The notes beneath the pieces were generated by a model. The model was not told the DNA's origin. It saw only the letters and a program-made list of their open reading frames with translations, and did not search any database. Below, piece after piece: positions 32,962-41,920 of a DNA stretch of 64,000 nt (positions within the stretch are counted from its first letter, which is position 1; each line of letters opens with the position of its first letter). A program made the position numbers and the translations under genes. The stretch comes from Litorivita pollutaquae (GTDB taxonomy: Bacteria; Pseudomonadota; Alphaproteobacteria; Rhodobacterales; Rhodobacteraceae), in assembly GCF_003205515.1 (NCBI RefSeq), contig NZ_KZ826486.1, forward strand, positions 124,001-188,000. Direction: 5' to 3'.

Positions 32962-34146
32962 CTAGATGCCGACGTCGATGATAGCTTTGGCCAGAATAGG
33001 GATCGTCTTTGCGTTCAATCCGGCGATGTTCAAACGGCTGTCGCCAACCATGTAAATCCCATGCTCGACCCGCAATTTTTCGACCAATTCCGGCGCCGCG
33101 CCCAAACGCGAGAACATGCCGCGGTGCTGCGCGAGGAACCCGAACCGGTCCGAGCCAGACAACCGTTGCAATTCGCCTGCCAAATCGGACCGCAGACCAA
33201 GCATCGAATTGCGCACATCTTCCAATTCGGCGGCCCAATCGGCGCGCAAGGCCTCATCTTGCAAAATCATCGTCACCACCCGCGCGCCATGGTCCGGCGG
33301 GAAGGAGTAATTTTGCCGGTTCAAAAACGCCAGCGTTCCTTGTGTGACCGCGCGCAATCCACTGTCCTGGCCGATGGCCATAAGCAAACCGGTGCGTTCG
33401 CGGTAAACCCCGAAATTCTTCGAACAGCTCGCAGCGATCAAGCATTCGGGCACCGACCCCGCAACCAGACGTGTCGCCGCCGCATCGGCTTGCAACCCGT
33501 CGCCAAAGCCTTGATAGGCGATGTCGATCATCGGGATGGCGCCCTTGGCATTGAGCACATCAATGACCTCTTGCCACTGCGTCAGGTTCAAATTCGCGCC
33601 TGTCGGATTGTGGCAGCAACCGTGCAACAACACCACATCACCGGCGCGCAGCCCGCCGAGGTCTTCGATCATACCGCCGAAATTCACGCCACGCGTTTCA
33701 CCATCAAAGTAACGATATGGCACCGCTTCCATGCCGAGATATTTGAGAATGCTCAAATGGTTCGGCCATGTCGGATCGGACACGAACACCCGCGCATCGG
33801 GGTTGGCCAGGCGGATCATCTCAAAGGCCTGACGCACGGCACCGGTGCCGCCGGGTGTGGCGGCGGCGGCGATATTGGCGCGCCCCACCGCATCGCCCAA
33901 AATCAGATCAATCATCCCATCCGAAAACGCCGGATCGCCAAGCAGCCCGACATAGGCCTTGCTCTCTTGCTCTTCCACCAAACGCCGCTCGGCGGCTTTG
34001 ACGGCGCGCATCACCGGCGTATTGCCCGAGGCATCCTTGTAGACCCCGACGCCGAGATCGATTTTCGTCTCGCGCGGATCATCCTTATACATCTGCATCA
34101 AGGCCAGGATTTTATCCGCCGGTTGCTCTTTCAGGTTTGAAAACAT
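32962..34146 (-). CDS. aspartate/aromatic amino acid aminotransferase (TyrB/AspC type)
   Basis: 394-residue PLP enzyme of aminotransferase subgroup Ialpha. PLP-binding Lys243 in SCSKNFGVYRERTG, HGCCHNPTG near 186, and the N-terminal LGVGVYKD segment. Transfers amino groups between aspartate or aromatic amino acids and 2-oxoglutarate; homologues in Rhodobacterales are usually called aromatic amino acid aminotransferases. Two ATGs in tandem follow the sulfurtransferase stop; I use 34146 with GGAG 7 bases upstream, while 34149 would overlap the stop as ATGA. Confidence 0.92.
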   Translation of the reverse strand: MFSNLKEQPADKILALMQMYKDDPRETKIDLGVGVYKDASGNTPVMRAVKAAERRLVEEQESKAYVGLLGDPAFSDGMIDLILGDAVGRANIAAAATPGGTGAVRQAFEMIRLANPDARVFVSDPTWPNHLSILKYLGMEAVPYRYFDGETRGVNFGGMIEDLGGLRAGDVVLLHGCCHNPTGANLNLTQWQEVIDVLNAKGAIPMIDIAYQGFGDGLQADAAATRLVAGSVPECLIAASCSKNFGVYRERTGLLMAIGQDSGLRAVTQGTLAFLNRQNYSFPPDHGARVVTMILQDEALRADWAAELEDVRNSMLGLRSDLAGELQRLSGSDRFGFLAQHRGMFSRLGAAPELVEKLRVEHGIYMVGDSRLNIAGLNAKTIPILAKAIIDVGI

Positions 34147-35024
34147 CATGCCTCTCCTGTGGCGACGGGAAGCGTCGGGAACATGCCCCATTCCGCCCAA
34201 GACCCGTCATAAAGGGAATAATCCGATTTGCCCAACCGCTCCATCGCGAGGCACAAAATAGCGGCTGTCGCGCCCGATCCACAGGTGGTGATCACCGGCT
34301 TTTTCAAATCCACCCCCGCAGCATCAAACGCCAACTTTAATCCTGCCGGCCCTTTTAACGTGCCATCCGCGAGCAGCAACTCGGTGAACGGCACATTCTT
34401 CGATCCCGGAATTCGACCACGGCGCAAACCCGGACGCGGTTCGTCCACCTCGCCGCGAAACCGCTCGGGGCTGCGCGCATCGACGATATGATAATCGCCC
34501 AATTTGGCAGCCGCAGAGACCTGTGTGACGTCTTTGACCAAGTGATTTTGCCGCCGCACCGTCATGTGGCGATCGCGTATCACTGGCGGCATATCTTCGA
34601 GCGGCCTGCCTTCGGATTGCCATTTCGGCAACCCACCGTCGAGCACCGCAACATCGTTCTGCCCCATCAGTTTGAACAGCCACCACACCCGCGCGGCCGA
34701 GAACAGGCCCTGACTGTCATAGACCACAACCTGATGCCCGTCGCCGACGCCCATCGCGCGCATCCGCGACATGAATTTTTCGACCGGCGGCACCATATGC
34801 GGCAAGTCCGAACGCAGATCGGAAATTTCGTCGATATCAAAAAACCGCGCACCGGGGATGTGAGCGGCCTCATATTCCGCCCGCGCGTCACGGTCGACAC
34901 CGGGAAGAAAGTAACTCGCATCAAGCACCCTGATGTCAGGATCTTTCAAATGCTGTGCCAGCCAGTCAGTGGACACCAGCACGCGAGGGTCATCGCTTGC
35001 CATTCGTGGATCATCGCTTGCCAT
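34146..35024 (-). CDS. sseA: 3-mercaptopyruvate sulfurtransferase-like protein
   Basis: 292 residues with two rhodanese domains. The active-site loop is CGSGATA with Cys248; the CGSG(V/A)TA form points to 3-mercaptopyruvate sulfurtransferase rather than thiosulfate sulfurtransferase. The N-terminus is a perfect heptapeptide duplication, MASDDPRMASDDPR, encoded by a 21-base tandem repeat, so a second start at 35003 is available. Coupled by its stop to the downstream aminotransferase, which could deaminate cysteine to mercaptopyruvate: a plausible shared cysteine degradation route (inference). Confidence 0.92.
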   Translation of the reverse strand: MASDDPRMASDDPRVLVSTDWLAQHLKDPDIRVLDASYFLPGVDRDARAEYEAAHIPGARFFDIDEISDLRSDLPHMVPPVEKFMSRMRAMGVGDGHQVVVYDSQGLFSAARVWWLFKLMGQNDVAVLDGGLPKWQSEGRPLEDMPPVIRDRHMTVRRQNHLVKDVTQVSAAAKLGDYHIVDARSPERFRGEVDEPRPGLRRGRIPGSKNVPFTELLLADGTLKGPAGLKLAFDAAGVDLKKPVITTCGSGATAAILCLAMERLGKSDYSLYDGSWAEWGMFPTLPVATGEA

Positions 35025-35154
35025 CGTCGGCCCCCAAGATCAGAAATTCAGTTCAAAAATGGTCTTGCCCTTGCTACGCGGCTTGGCCGGATCGTGCAAG
35101 CACCACACAAGGACGGCGGCGGCAAAAACAAGGGGCGCAGAGCAAAACTCCGGA

Positions 35155-35631
35155 CTATTCGCCGTGCCGCAACAACCGCGCTTTTTGCCGGCCCCAATCG
35201 CGCTTGGCTTCTGTGGCGCGCTTGTCATGGTTCTTTTTGCCTTTGGCGATGCCGATTTTGATCTTCACCATGCCACGATGATTGAAATACATCACCAACG
35301 GCACCAACGTCATGCCCTTGCGGTTCGTGGCATTCCATAGCCGTGCCAGTTCCTTACGCGACACCAACAGCTTGCGGCGGCGGCGTTCTTCGTGTTTGAA
35401 CGACTTCGCCTGTTTGTAGGGTGCGATGTATCCGTTCACCAACCACAATTCGCCATCGTCCACGGTCGCATAGCTTTCGGCGATGTTCGATCCTCCCATC
35501 CGCAGGGATTTAACCTCGGACCCTTCCAGGATGATCCCGCATTCGAGATCGTCCTCGATCGCATAGTCGTACCGCGCACGCCGGTTTTCGGCGATGACTT
35601 TGTAATTGGGGTCTGTCTTTGGTTTGGCCAT
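35155..35631 (-). CDS. smpB: SsrA-binding protein SmpB
   Basis: 158-residue tmRNA-binding protein of trans-translation. Conserved [27 protein letters not shown] start, the RKLLV / RKGMTLVPL core and the basic C-terminal tail [20 protein letters not shown] that folds as a helix in the decoding centre. Normal length. No ssrA gene visible in the window. Lies downstream of the nucleobase permease on the same strand and 130 bases ahead of the sulfurtransferase. Confidence 0.97.
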   Translation of the reverse strand: MAKPKTDPNYKVIAENRRARYDYAIEDDLECGIILEGSEVKSLRMGGSNIAESYATVDDGELWLVNGYIAPYKQAKSFKHEERRRRKLLVSRKELARLWNATNRKGMTLVPLVMYFNHRGMVKIKIGIAKGKKNHDKRATEAKRDWGRQKARLLRHGE

Positions 35632-35731
35632 GGAGGTGGTATCTATCTGCCCGATGCGGCGCTGTCTATCCTGTCCGGCTTATGTAGGGTGGCGCATGGC
35701 GAAAGCCAAGGCGAGCAGCACACATGCAGAC

Positions 35732-35763
35732 GCAGCGCCCCTGCTTGCGGGGCGCTGCTCTTT
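35732..35763 (+). terminator. strong hairpin with T-run on plus strand, between permease and smpB
   Basis: Perfect 10-base stem GCAGCGCCCC / GGGGCGCTGC with a 7-base loop. TCTTT follows on the plus strand, whereas the minus strand, from which the neighbouring permease is transcribed, lacks a T run. It may still end the permease mRNA, or terminate an unrecognised plus-strand transcript. Confidence 0.5.
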
Positions 35764-35775
35764 ATCAACGGTAGG

Positions 35776-37125
35776 TCAGTCCAGATCTTGCGGCAAAACA
35801 AGATTGAGGATGATCGACAACGTCGCCGCTGGCAGCAAACCCGATGTCAGCAGAATTTGTATCGGCTTAGAGGTGTGCTGCAAGGCTTCGGGCACCAATT
35901 GCAAACCGAATCCGACCGACAATGAAATCGCGAAGATCACCATATTGCGGCGGCTCCAGACCACATCTGACAACATGTTAATGCCGGCTGCGGCCACCAT
36001 GCCGAACATCACAATCACCCCGCCGCCCAACACGTTGATCGGCACAGTCGAAACGATTGCACCGAATTTCGGGATCAAACCGCATAGGATCAAGAACACC
36101 GCGCCAATGGTGACCACATTTCGGCTCATCACGCCGGTCATCGAAATCAAACCGACGTTCTGGCTGAACGAAGTGTTTGGCAATCCGCCAAAGACACCGG
36201 CAATCGCGGTGCCCAAACCATCGGCAAAAGTGGCGCCGGCAATCTCTTTGTCCGTGGCTTCGCGGCCTGCGCCGCCCTTGGTGATACCCGACACATCACC
36301 GACCGTTTCAATCGCCGAAATTACCGCCATGAAGCACATGCCAACGATGGTCGCCACGTTGAATTCGATCCCCCATTTGAAGGGAACGGGAGGCGCAAAC
36401 ATCGCCGCGCGTCCCACGTTGGCGAAATTCACCTGCCCCATCAAATAGGCCACGATATACCCCGCAATCAGCCCCAAAAGGACCGAGGCCACGGACCAAA
36501 GCCCTTTGGTGAAAAAGCTAAGTAACAAAGAAACGGCGATCACAACTAAGGCCGGAATCCACATCGCCAGCGACCCGAATTCGGGTTTGCCAATCAAAGG
36601 CACACCGCCCGCCGCGTATTGAATGCCGACCTTGAGCAGCGCCAAACCGATCATCAAAACGATCAACCCGGTCACCAAGGGCGGCAATGCAAAACGGATG
36701 CGGCCAATCACCGTGCCGAGCAGGAAGTGGAATATTCCGCCAATCACAATTCCGGTCATCAAACCCGAGAGCCCGGCAGTGCCTTGGCCCGCCACCGCCG
36801 GTATCATCACCGGCAAAAAGGCAAAACTTGTCCCCTGAACAATCGGCAAACGTGCGCCCACAGGCCCCATGCCAAGGGTTTGGAACAAGGTCGCGATCCC
36901 GGCAAAGAGCATCGACATCTGGATCATGTAAATCAGGTTTGGAAACTCCGGCGAATTTGACCCGAACCCAAATCCCGCCGCGCCCGCAACGATAATCGCA
37001 GGGGTGACGTTGCTGGCGAACATGGCCAAGACGTGTTGAATGCCCAAAGGCACAGCCTGTGCCATTGGCGGCGTGTAATTGGGGTCGCGCAGCTGATCTG
37101 GCGTCCCGAGTGATGCGTTACTCAT
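35776..37125 (-). CDS. NCS2/NAT family nucleobase permease (urate/xanthine/uracil type)
   Basis: 449-residue inner-membrane symporter with about 14 helices. Nucleobase-ascorbate transporter features: QHVLAMFASNVTPAIIV in TM1, the SAIETVGDVSGIT motif near 280 with the substrate-binding Glu, and the GLPNTSFSQNVGLISMTGV signature. Given its position at the end of a ureide catabolic operon, urate or xanthine is the likely substrate. Starts 13 bases after the AllA gene. Confidence 0.92.
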   Translation of the reverse strand: MSNASLGTPDQLRDPNYTPPMAQAVPLGIQHVLAMFASNVTPAIIVAGAAGFGFGSNSPEFPNLIYMIQMSMLFAGIATLFQTLGMGPVGARLPIVQGTSFAFLPVMIPAVAGQGTAGLSGLMTGIVIGGIFHFLLGTVIGRIRFALPPLVTGLIVLMIGLALLKVGIQYAAGGVPLIGKPEFGSLAMWIPALVVIAVSLLLSFFTKGLWSVASVLLGLIAGYIVAYLMGQVNFANVGRAAMFAPPVPFKWGIEFNVATIVGMCFMAVISAIETVGDVSGITKGGAGREATDKEIAGATFADGLGTAIAGVFGGLPNTSFSQNVGLISMTGVMSRNVVTIGAVFLILCGLIPKFGAIVSTVPINVLGGGVIVMFGMVAAAGINMLSDVVWSRRNMVIFAISLSVGFGLQLVPEALQHTSKPIQILLTSGLLPAATLSIILNLVLPQDLD

Positions 37126-37138
37126 TGATGTTCTCCCA

Positions 37139-37669
37139 TCAGTCCTTCCGGTTGGAATGCCCGCTCTTTTTGGCGGTTAATCTGCCCCTCTCGATCAAAA
37201 TCGGCGGATCAAGGGGATATTCTTCAAGGTTCGCGCCCGCGCCGATCCGGTCGATCACGGCAAACAGGCCCGGCGCGGCAAGCGGGGTCAAAACCCCGTG
37301 CCATGTGCCGCGTAGAAAATTGATCGCTTGGCCGGGTGCGGCGATAAAGGCGCGCGGCATGGCCGGTTTGCCGTCCGCGTCGGGGGCGACGATCACCAAC
37401 CATTCATCCATGCTCATCGGCACAAAGGCCTGACTGCCATCGGGGTGACGCTCCATAAGGTCGAGCGTATAGGGCAAGGCGCGCGGATCGGCCTTAAAGA
37501 TGCTGACGCCTGCGCGTCCGTCCGAAAAATCCAATCGCGCGCGGTCGTGATAGCGCCCGCAAAAGCCTTGGTTGATGATTTTGTCGGGATCGCCTGCGGC
37601 CTCAAGCACATCGCCAAAAGGCGCAAAAGCCTCTGCCGTCAGGGGTTCGGTGACGATCCGCGCAGTCAA
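37139..37669 (-). CDS. allA: ureidoglycolate lyase
   Basis: 176-residue cupin that splits ureidoglycolate into glyoxylate and urea, the last step of allantoin degradation. Conserved EAFAPFGDVLE start, DRARLDF, MERHPDGSQAFVPM and NFLRGTWHGVLTPL. It appears to begin with TTG, overlapping the previous stop as TTGA; no ATG or GTG fits the conserved N-terminus. Followed by the permease in the same operon. Confidence 0.93.
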   Translation of the reverse strand: MTARIVTEPLTAEAFAPFGDVLEAAGDPDKIINQGFCGRYHDRARLDFSDGRAGVSIFKADPRALPYTLDLMERHPDGSQAFVPMSMDEWLVIVAPDADGKPAMPRAFIAAPGQAINFLRGTWHGVLTPLAAPGLFAVIDRIGAGANLEEYPLDPPILIERGRLTAKKSGHSNRKD

Positions 37670-38478
37670 AGCGTCAACCCGACATGCCGGTTCACGTCCT
37701 TATAAAGCAGATAGCGGAAGGGCGTGTTCCCGGTCGCAATACAGGCCTGCGGGCAAAACGCGCGCAGCCACATGAAATCTCCGGGCCCGACATCAACCCA
37801 ATCGTCATTGAGCAAGTAACGCGCCGTGCCCTGCAACACATAAAGCCCGTGTTCCATCACATGGGTTTCGGCAAAGGGAATCACGCCGCCGGGTTGAAAG
37901 GTGACGATATTGACGTGCATGTCATGGCGCATGTCGGAGGGATCAACAAAGCGTTGCGTCGTCCAATTGTCGGTGTTGGGCATGGTGTTAAAGGCCACGT
38001 CGCGTTCATGGGTGACAAAGGCCGTTGGCCTATCAATCCCCGGCACCGGCTCGTACCGCTTGCGAACCCAATGAAATTGCAACGGCGCATCGCCGGTGTT
38101 CTTCACCCTCCACCCGCAGCCCGCAGGCAAATAGGCATAGCCGCCCGCCCCCAAAACATGCGCATCGCCGTCGATGGTCAATTGCATCTCGCCCGAGGCC
38201 ACGAACACGACGCCCTCCGCGCCCTTATCGGGTTCGGGTCTATCGCTGCCGCCGCCTTTGGTGACCTCGACCGCATATTGCGCGAAAGTCTCGGCAAAAC
38301 CGCTGAGGGGCCGCGCCAATATCCACGCCCGCGTGCCGCTCCAATGCGGCAAGTTCGAGGTCACGATATCGCGCATCGTGATCGCGGGGATAAAGGCATA
38401 GGCAGTTTTGAACACCGCCGCGCCTTCGGGGTTCACGTCTTGCGCGGGCAAACCGCCCATGGGGAAGGCATAGCTCAA
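37666..38478 (-). CDS. (S)-ureidoglycine aminohydrolase (AllE/UGHY-type bicupin)
   Basis: 270 residues with two cupin domains (about 60-130 and 180-255). Converts ureidoglycine to ureidoglycolate and ammonia; many databases call this family a bifunctional allantoicase. Conserved AFIPAITMRDIVTSNLPHW, the metal-ligand cluster around HVMEHGLYVLQG in the second cupin, and a MWLRAFCPQACIATG end. Start is TTG at 38478: GGAGG stands 7 bases upstream and the next six residues SYAFPMGG are conserved, whereas the first ATG would remove them. The TTG overlaps the preceding stop (TTGA). Confidence 0.9.
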   Translation of the reverse strand: MSYAFPMGGLPAQDVNPEGAAVFKTAYAFIPAITMRDIVTSNLPHWSGTRAWILARPLSGFAETFAQYAVEVTKGGGSDRPEPDKGAEGVVFVASGEMQLTIDGDAHVLGAGGYAYLPAGCGWRVKNTGDAPLQFHWVRKRYEPVPGIDRPTAFVTHERDVAFNTMPNTDNWTTQRFVDPSDMRHDMHVNIVTFQPGGVIPFAETHVMEHGLYVLQGTARYLLNDDWVDVGPGDFMWLRAFCPQACIATGNTPFRYLLYKDVNRHVGLTL

Positions 38479-39887
38479 AACATATCCTCCAACCGCAGCC
38501 GCGCAATGCGCTCGACCTGACGGCAGGCCTCAGAAAATTCAATGTCGCGGTCATGGCCAATCCGGCGCTCGAAAGCGGCGAGAATGCTGGCTTTGTCATG
38601 GTCGCGCACGGCAATGATAAAGGGAAACCCGTGTTTGCGCACATAGGCGTCGTTCAATTGGGTGAACTGGGCGCGCTCGGCATCGGTCAACGCATCCAAC
38701 CCCGCGCCGGCCTGCTCGGCGGTGCTTTCGGCGGTTAAACGTTTTGCCGCCGCCAGTTTTCCGGCCAAATCGGGATGCGCGTTGAGCACGCCCAAACGCT
38801 CCTCCTCCGGCGCACTGCGGAATACCCGCGCCAAGGCGTTATGCACCCCCGCCGCGCAATCATGGGCGGGGCCAAGCTCCAACCCATGGGCGCGCTCGGC
38901 AATCCACGGGCTGTGCTCAAACACGCCGCCATAGGCTTCGACAAATCGCGCGACACTCATCCGGCTGGGGCGCTCGATCCGCTTGGGCGGATGCGCCTTG
39001 GCCCAATGCTCGGCCACATCAATCCGGCGCGGGCACCATACGTCTTCGAACCCTTGGATATAGTCGATGAAGCGTTTCAGCCCCGCCAATTTCCCCGGCC
39101 GGCCGATAAGACGGCAATGCAACCCCACAGACATCATCTTCGCCGCGCCAGCCTCGCCTTCGGCGTAAAGCACGTCAAAGGCATCCTTGAGATAGGTGAA
39201 AAACTGCTCTCCGGTGATATATCCCGGCGCGGTGGCAAAGCGCATGTCGTTGGCTTCAAGCGTATAGGGGATGATCAATTGATCGCGCCCGTCTGCGTCG
39301 ATCCAATAGGGCAGGTCATCGTCATAGGTGTCGGAGATATAATCAAACCCACCCTCTTCGGTGACCAGACGCACGGTGTTTGCGCTGCACCGTCCGGTAT
39401 ACCAACCGCGCGGGCGCGTGCCGGTGACTTCGGTGTGCAACCGCACGGCTTCGGCAATCGCGGCGCGTTCTTCGGCCTCGGGCATGTCTTTGTGTTCAAC
39501 CCATTTGTGGCCGTGGCTGGCAATCTCCCATCCGGCCTCTTGCATGGCTTCCACCTGCGCCGGACTACGCGCCAAGGCCGTGGCCACGCCGTAAATCGTC
39601 ACAGGGATCTTCGCGCCGGTGAACAGACGGTGCAGCCGCCAAAACCCCGCGCGCGCACCGTATTCATAGATCGATTCCATGTTCCAATGGCGTTGCCCTT
39701 GCCATGGGGCGGCCCCGGCGACATCGGACAAAAACGCTTCGGAGGCCGCATCCCCATGCAAGATGCAATTCTCGCCGCCCTCTTCATAGTTCAGTACAAA
39801 TTGCACCGCGACGCGCGCGCCGTCCGGCCACGCCGCATCCGGTGCCTCTTTGCCATAGCCAAGCATATTGCGATCATAGCGCTGCAT
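38475..39887 (-). CDS. puuE: allantoinase PuuE fused to OHCU decarboxylase UraD
   Basis: 470-residue fusion. Residues 1 to about 305 form a polysaccharide-deacetylase-fold allantoinase (Puu[42 protein letters not shown]), which hydrolyses allantoin to allantoate. Residues about 315-470 are 2-oxo-4-hydroxy-4-carboxy-5-ureidoimidazoline decarboxylase (Ura[33 protein letters not shown]), which makes (S)-allantoin. Two consecutive-pathway activities thus share one chain. AGGGG lies 9 bases before ATG 39887. First gene of the ureide operon, divergent from hiuH. Confidence 0.94.
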   Translation of the reverse strand: MQRYDRNMLGYGKEAPDAAWPDGARVAVQFVLNYEEGGENCILHGDAASEAFLSDVAGAAPWQGQRHWNMESIYEYGARAGFWRLHRLFTGAKIPVTIYGVATALARSPAQVEAMQEAGWEIASHGHKWVEHKDMPEAEERAAIAEAVRLHTEVTGTRPRGWYTGRCSANTVRLVTEEGGFDYISDTYDDDLPYWIDADGRDQLIIPYTLEANDMRFATAPGYITGEQFFTYLKDAFDVLYAEGEAGAAKMMSVGLHCRLIGRPGKLAGLKRFIDYIQGFEDVWCPRRIDVAEHWAKAHPPKRIERPSRMSVARFVEAYGGVFEHSPWIAERAHGLELGPAHDCAAGVHNALARVFRSAPEEERLGVLNAHPDLAGKLAAAKRLTAESTAEQAGAGLDALTDAERAQFTQLNDAYVRKHGFPFIIAVRDHDKASILAAFERRIGHDRDIEFSEACRQVERIARLRLEDMF

Positions 39888-39982
39888 CAAACGGATCCCC
39901 TTTGCCAAATTTCTATGCGATCCCACCCAAAGGCATTATCAATTTTTTCAAGAAACACTTTCAGGGGTGCTTTGCCAGACAA

Positions 39983-39994
39983 GATACGCGTATC
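39983..39994. promoter_or_regulatory. 12-base perfect palindrome between puuE and hiuH, candidate operator
   Basis: GATACGCGTATC, perfectly symmetrical, lies near the middle of the 151-base divergent spacer. It is flanked loosely by TGCC and GGCA. By position it could be the operator of a urate or ureide-responsive regulator controlling both sides. No regulator gene is adjacent. Confidence 0.45.
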
Positions 39995-40038
39995 AATCAG
40001 GCAAGCATATACAAAGCTGCACATCAAAGGAGCATCGC

Positions 40039-40398
40039 ATGGCCGACGGCTATCTGACCACCCATGTTCTCGACACCGCCCAAGGCTGCCCCGCCGCCGG
40101 ATTGCGTATTGATCTCTACCGGATCGAAGGCGAAAGCCGCAGCCATTTGGCCACGATGGCGACAAATGATGACGGACGCACCGATGCGCCAATCCTGCCA
40201 AAAGAGGCGTTCGCCGTCGGGGAATACGAATTGGTTTTTGCAGCCGGAGCCTATTTGGACGCTTGCGATACACCGCCGGAGGCACCGCGATTTTTGAACA
40301 TCATCCCGATCCGGTTTGGGATTTCCGACGCAGAGGCGCATTACCACGTGCCGCTGTTGCTCTCACCGTTCAGCTATTCGACCTATCGAGGGAGCTAG
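40039..40398 (+). CDS. hiuH: 5-hydroxyisourate hydrolase
   Basis: 119-residue transthyretin-related protein that hydrolyses 5-hydroxyisourate (from urate oxidation) to OHCU. Begins [11 protein letters not shown] with the active-site His9 and ends with the diagnostic tetrapeptide YRGS at 116-119; a central Arg (about 45-50) completes the site. AAGGAG lies 6 bases before ATG 40039. Divergent from puuE-uraD, which performs the next step. The urate oxidase itself is not in this window. Confidence 0.95.
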   Translation: MADGYLTTHVLDTAQGCPAAGLRIDLYRIEGESRSHLATMATNDDGRTDAPILPKEAFAVGEYELVFAAGAYLDACDTPPEAPRFLNIIPIRFGISDAEAHYHVPLLLSPFSYSTYRGS

Positions 40399-40503
40399 GC
40401 CGCTAACGCCCCGCGCCTGCGACACCTGTTGCAAACCACACCGGATCCACCAGCTTGGAACGGCCTTTGGTTCTAGTGCATCTGAGAAATCTCAGCCGGC
40501 CAG

Positions 40504-41193
40504 TTACCCCAACGCATATCCCGCGCCGCGCACCGTGCGCAGGGGATCATCGCCGCCATATACGCAAAGCGCCTTGCGCAGCCGGCCGATGTGCACATCC
40601 ACGGTCCGCGTATCCACATAGATATCGCGGCCCCAGACCCGATCAAGCAATTGCTCGCGGCTCCACACCCGTCCCGGCTTTTCCATAAAGGTCGACAGCA
40701 ACCGGAACTCGGTCGGTCCCAATTTCAACGGTTGCTCGTCGCGTGTGACCTTATGGGTTTCCGCATCCAATACGATCCCGTCAAAATTCAACTTCTGCCC
40801 CACCGCCGCCGGACGGGTGCGGCGCAATTGTGTGCGCACACGCGCCATCAATTCGACCACGGAATAGGGTTTCACCACATAATCGTCCGCGCCTGTCTCA
40901 AGCCCGCGCACGCGGTCGGCCTCTTCAGAGCGCGCCGACAACATGATAATCGGCACATTCCGCGTTGCCGGACGGGTCTTGAGGCGTCGGCAGATCTCGA
41001 TCCCCGACACGCCGGGCAACATCCAGTCGAGCACAATCAAATCCGGCACCACCTCGTCCACCAACATCAGGGCTTCGTCGCCATTGACCGCACGGCTGAC
41101 CTCAAAGCCTTCCGCTTCGAGGTTATAGGCCAAGATCTCGCGCTGCGCCGGTTCATCTTCTACCAACAAAACCCGCAAGTGATCTGCCGCCAT
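40504..41193 (-). CDS. phoB: phosphate regulon response regulator PhoB
   Basis: 229 residues: receiver domain (1-125) with phosphoacceptor Asp56 in LDWMLPG and Lys in VVKPYS, then an OmpR/PhoB winged helix (about 133-229) with SREQLLDRVWG and the recognition-helix TRTVDVHIGRLRKAL. Activates Pho boxes under phosphate starvation. Last gene of pstSCAB-phoU-phoB, starting 3 bases after phoU. Its kinase PhoR is not encoded next to it. Confidence 0.95.
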   Translation of the reverse strand: MAADHLRVLLVEDEPAQREILAYNLEAEGFEVSRAVNGDEALMLVDEVVPDLIVLDWMLPGVSGIEICRRLKTRPATRNVPIIMLSARSEEADRVRGLETGADDYVVKPYSVVELMARVRTQLRRTRPAAVGQKLNFDGIVLDAETHKVTRDEQPLKLGPTEFRLLSTFMEKPGRVWSREQLLDRVWGRDIYVDTRTVDVHIGRLRKALCVYGGDDPLRTVRGAGYALG

Positions 41194-41196
41194 GAG

Positions 41197-41916
41197 TTAG
41201 CCCTCCACCTCGATGGCCACGGTTGATGTCACATCCGCTTTGGTGCGCGCCTCTTCCGGCATCTCGCCCGTGACCAGATAGATCACCTGCTCGGCGATCG
41301 ACGTCGCGTGATCGCCCATCCGCTCGATGTTCTTGGCGATGAAGTGCAAGTGCATACAGGCGGTGATGTTGCGCGGGTCTTCCATCATATAAGTCAAAAA
41401 TTCACGGAACAGCGCATTATACATCTGGTCGACTTCGCGATCGCGCTCGCGCACCGCCTCGGCCATATCCACATCGCGTTGGATATAGGCATCCAGCGAC
41501 ATTTTCAGCATCTGCTCGACTTCGCGCGCCATCCGGCGGATAGATTTGGACGCGCCGCCAACGGGTTGCATTTGCACCAGAACGCCCGTGCGCTTGGCAA
41601 GGTTTTTGGCATAATCTCCGCAACGCTCCAAGGATGATGCGATCTTCATCACCGTCAGAACCGTCCGCAAATCGGTGGCCTGCGGCGCCCGCAAGGCAAT
41701 CACCCGCGCGGCCTCGTCGTTGACCTGCTCCTCAAGGCCATCAATCACCTTGTCGAGCGCGCGCACCTTTTCCGCCAGTTCATCGTCGCGTTCTTCAAGC
41801 GAGCGCGCGGCATCGGCGATATTGGCTTCGACAAGGCCACCCATTTTCATGATCAGCGCCTGAATGGCCTCAAGGTCGCGGTCGAAAACGCTGGCGATAT
41901 GTTGATCGTTTACCAT
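41197..41916 (-). CDS. phoU: phosphate transport regulator PhoU
   Basis: 239 residues with two PhoU three-helix repeats, carrying the metal-site motifs ASSLERCGDYAKNLAKR and AKNIERMGDHATSIAEQV. Links PstB activity to PhoR signalling and dampens phosphate uptake. Start at ATG 41916, 4 bases after the pstB stop; the longer frame overlaps pstB. Normal length. Confidence 0.96.
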   Translation of the reverse strand: MVNDQHIASVFDRDLEAIQALIMKMGGLVEANIADAARSLEERDDELAEKVRALDKVIDGLEEQVNDEAARVIALRAPQATDLRTVLTVMKIASSLERCGDYAKNLAKRTGVLVQMQPVGGASKSIRRMAREVEQMLKMSLDAYIQRDVDMAEAVRERDREVDQMYNALFREFLTYMMEDPRNITACMHLHFIAKNIERMGDHATSIAEQVIYLVTGEMPEEARTKADVTSTVAIEVEG

Positions 41917-41920
41917 CTGA

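Noticed and set aside
32944-34140. Plus-strand open frame of 398 codons opposite the aminotransferase
   Set aside because: Shadow of the PLP enzyme; no domain, and the true gene has intact motifs and coupling.
38775-40112. Plus-strand open frame of 445 codons opposite puuE-uraD
   Set aside because: Shadow frame that also runs through the divergent promoter region and overlaps hiuH.
40480-40493. CTGAGAAATCTCAG hairpin between hiuH and phoB
   Set aside because: Too short a loop and no T run; probably chance.
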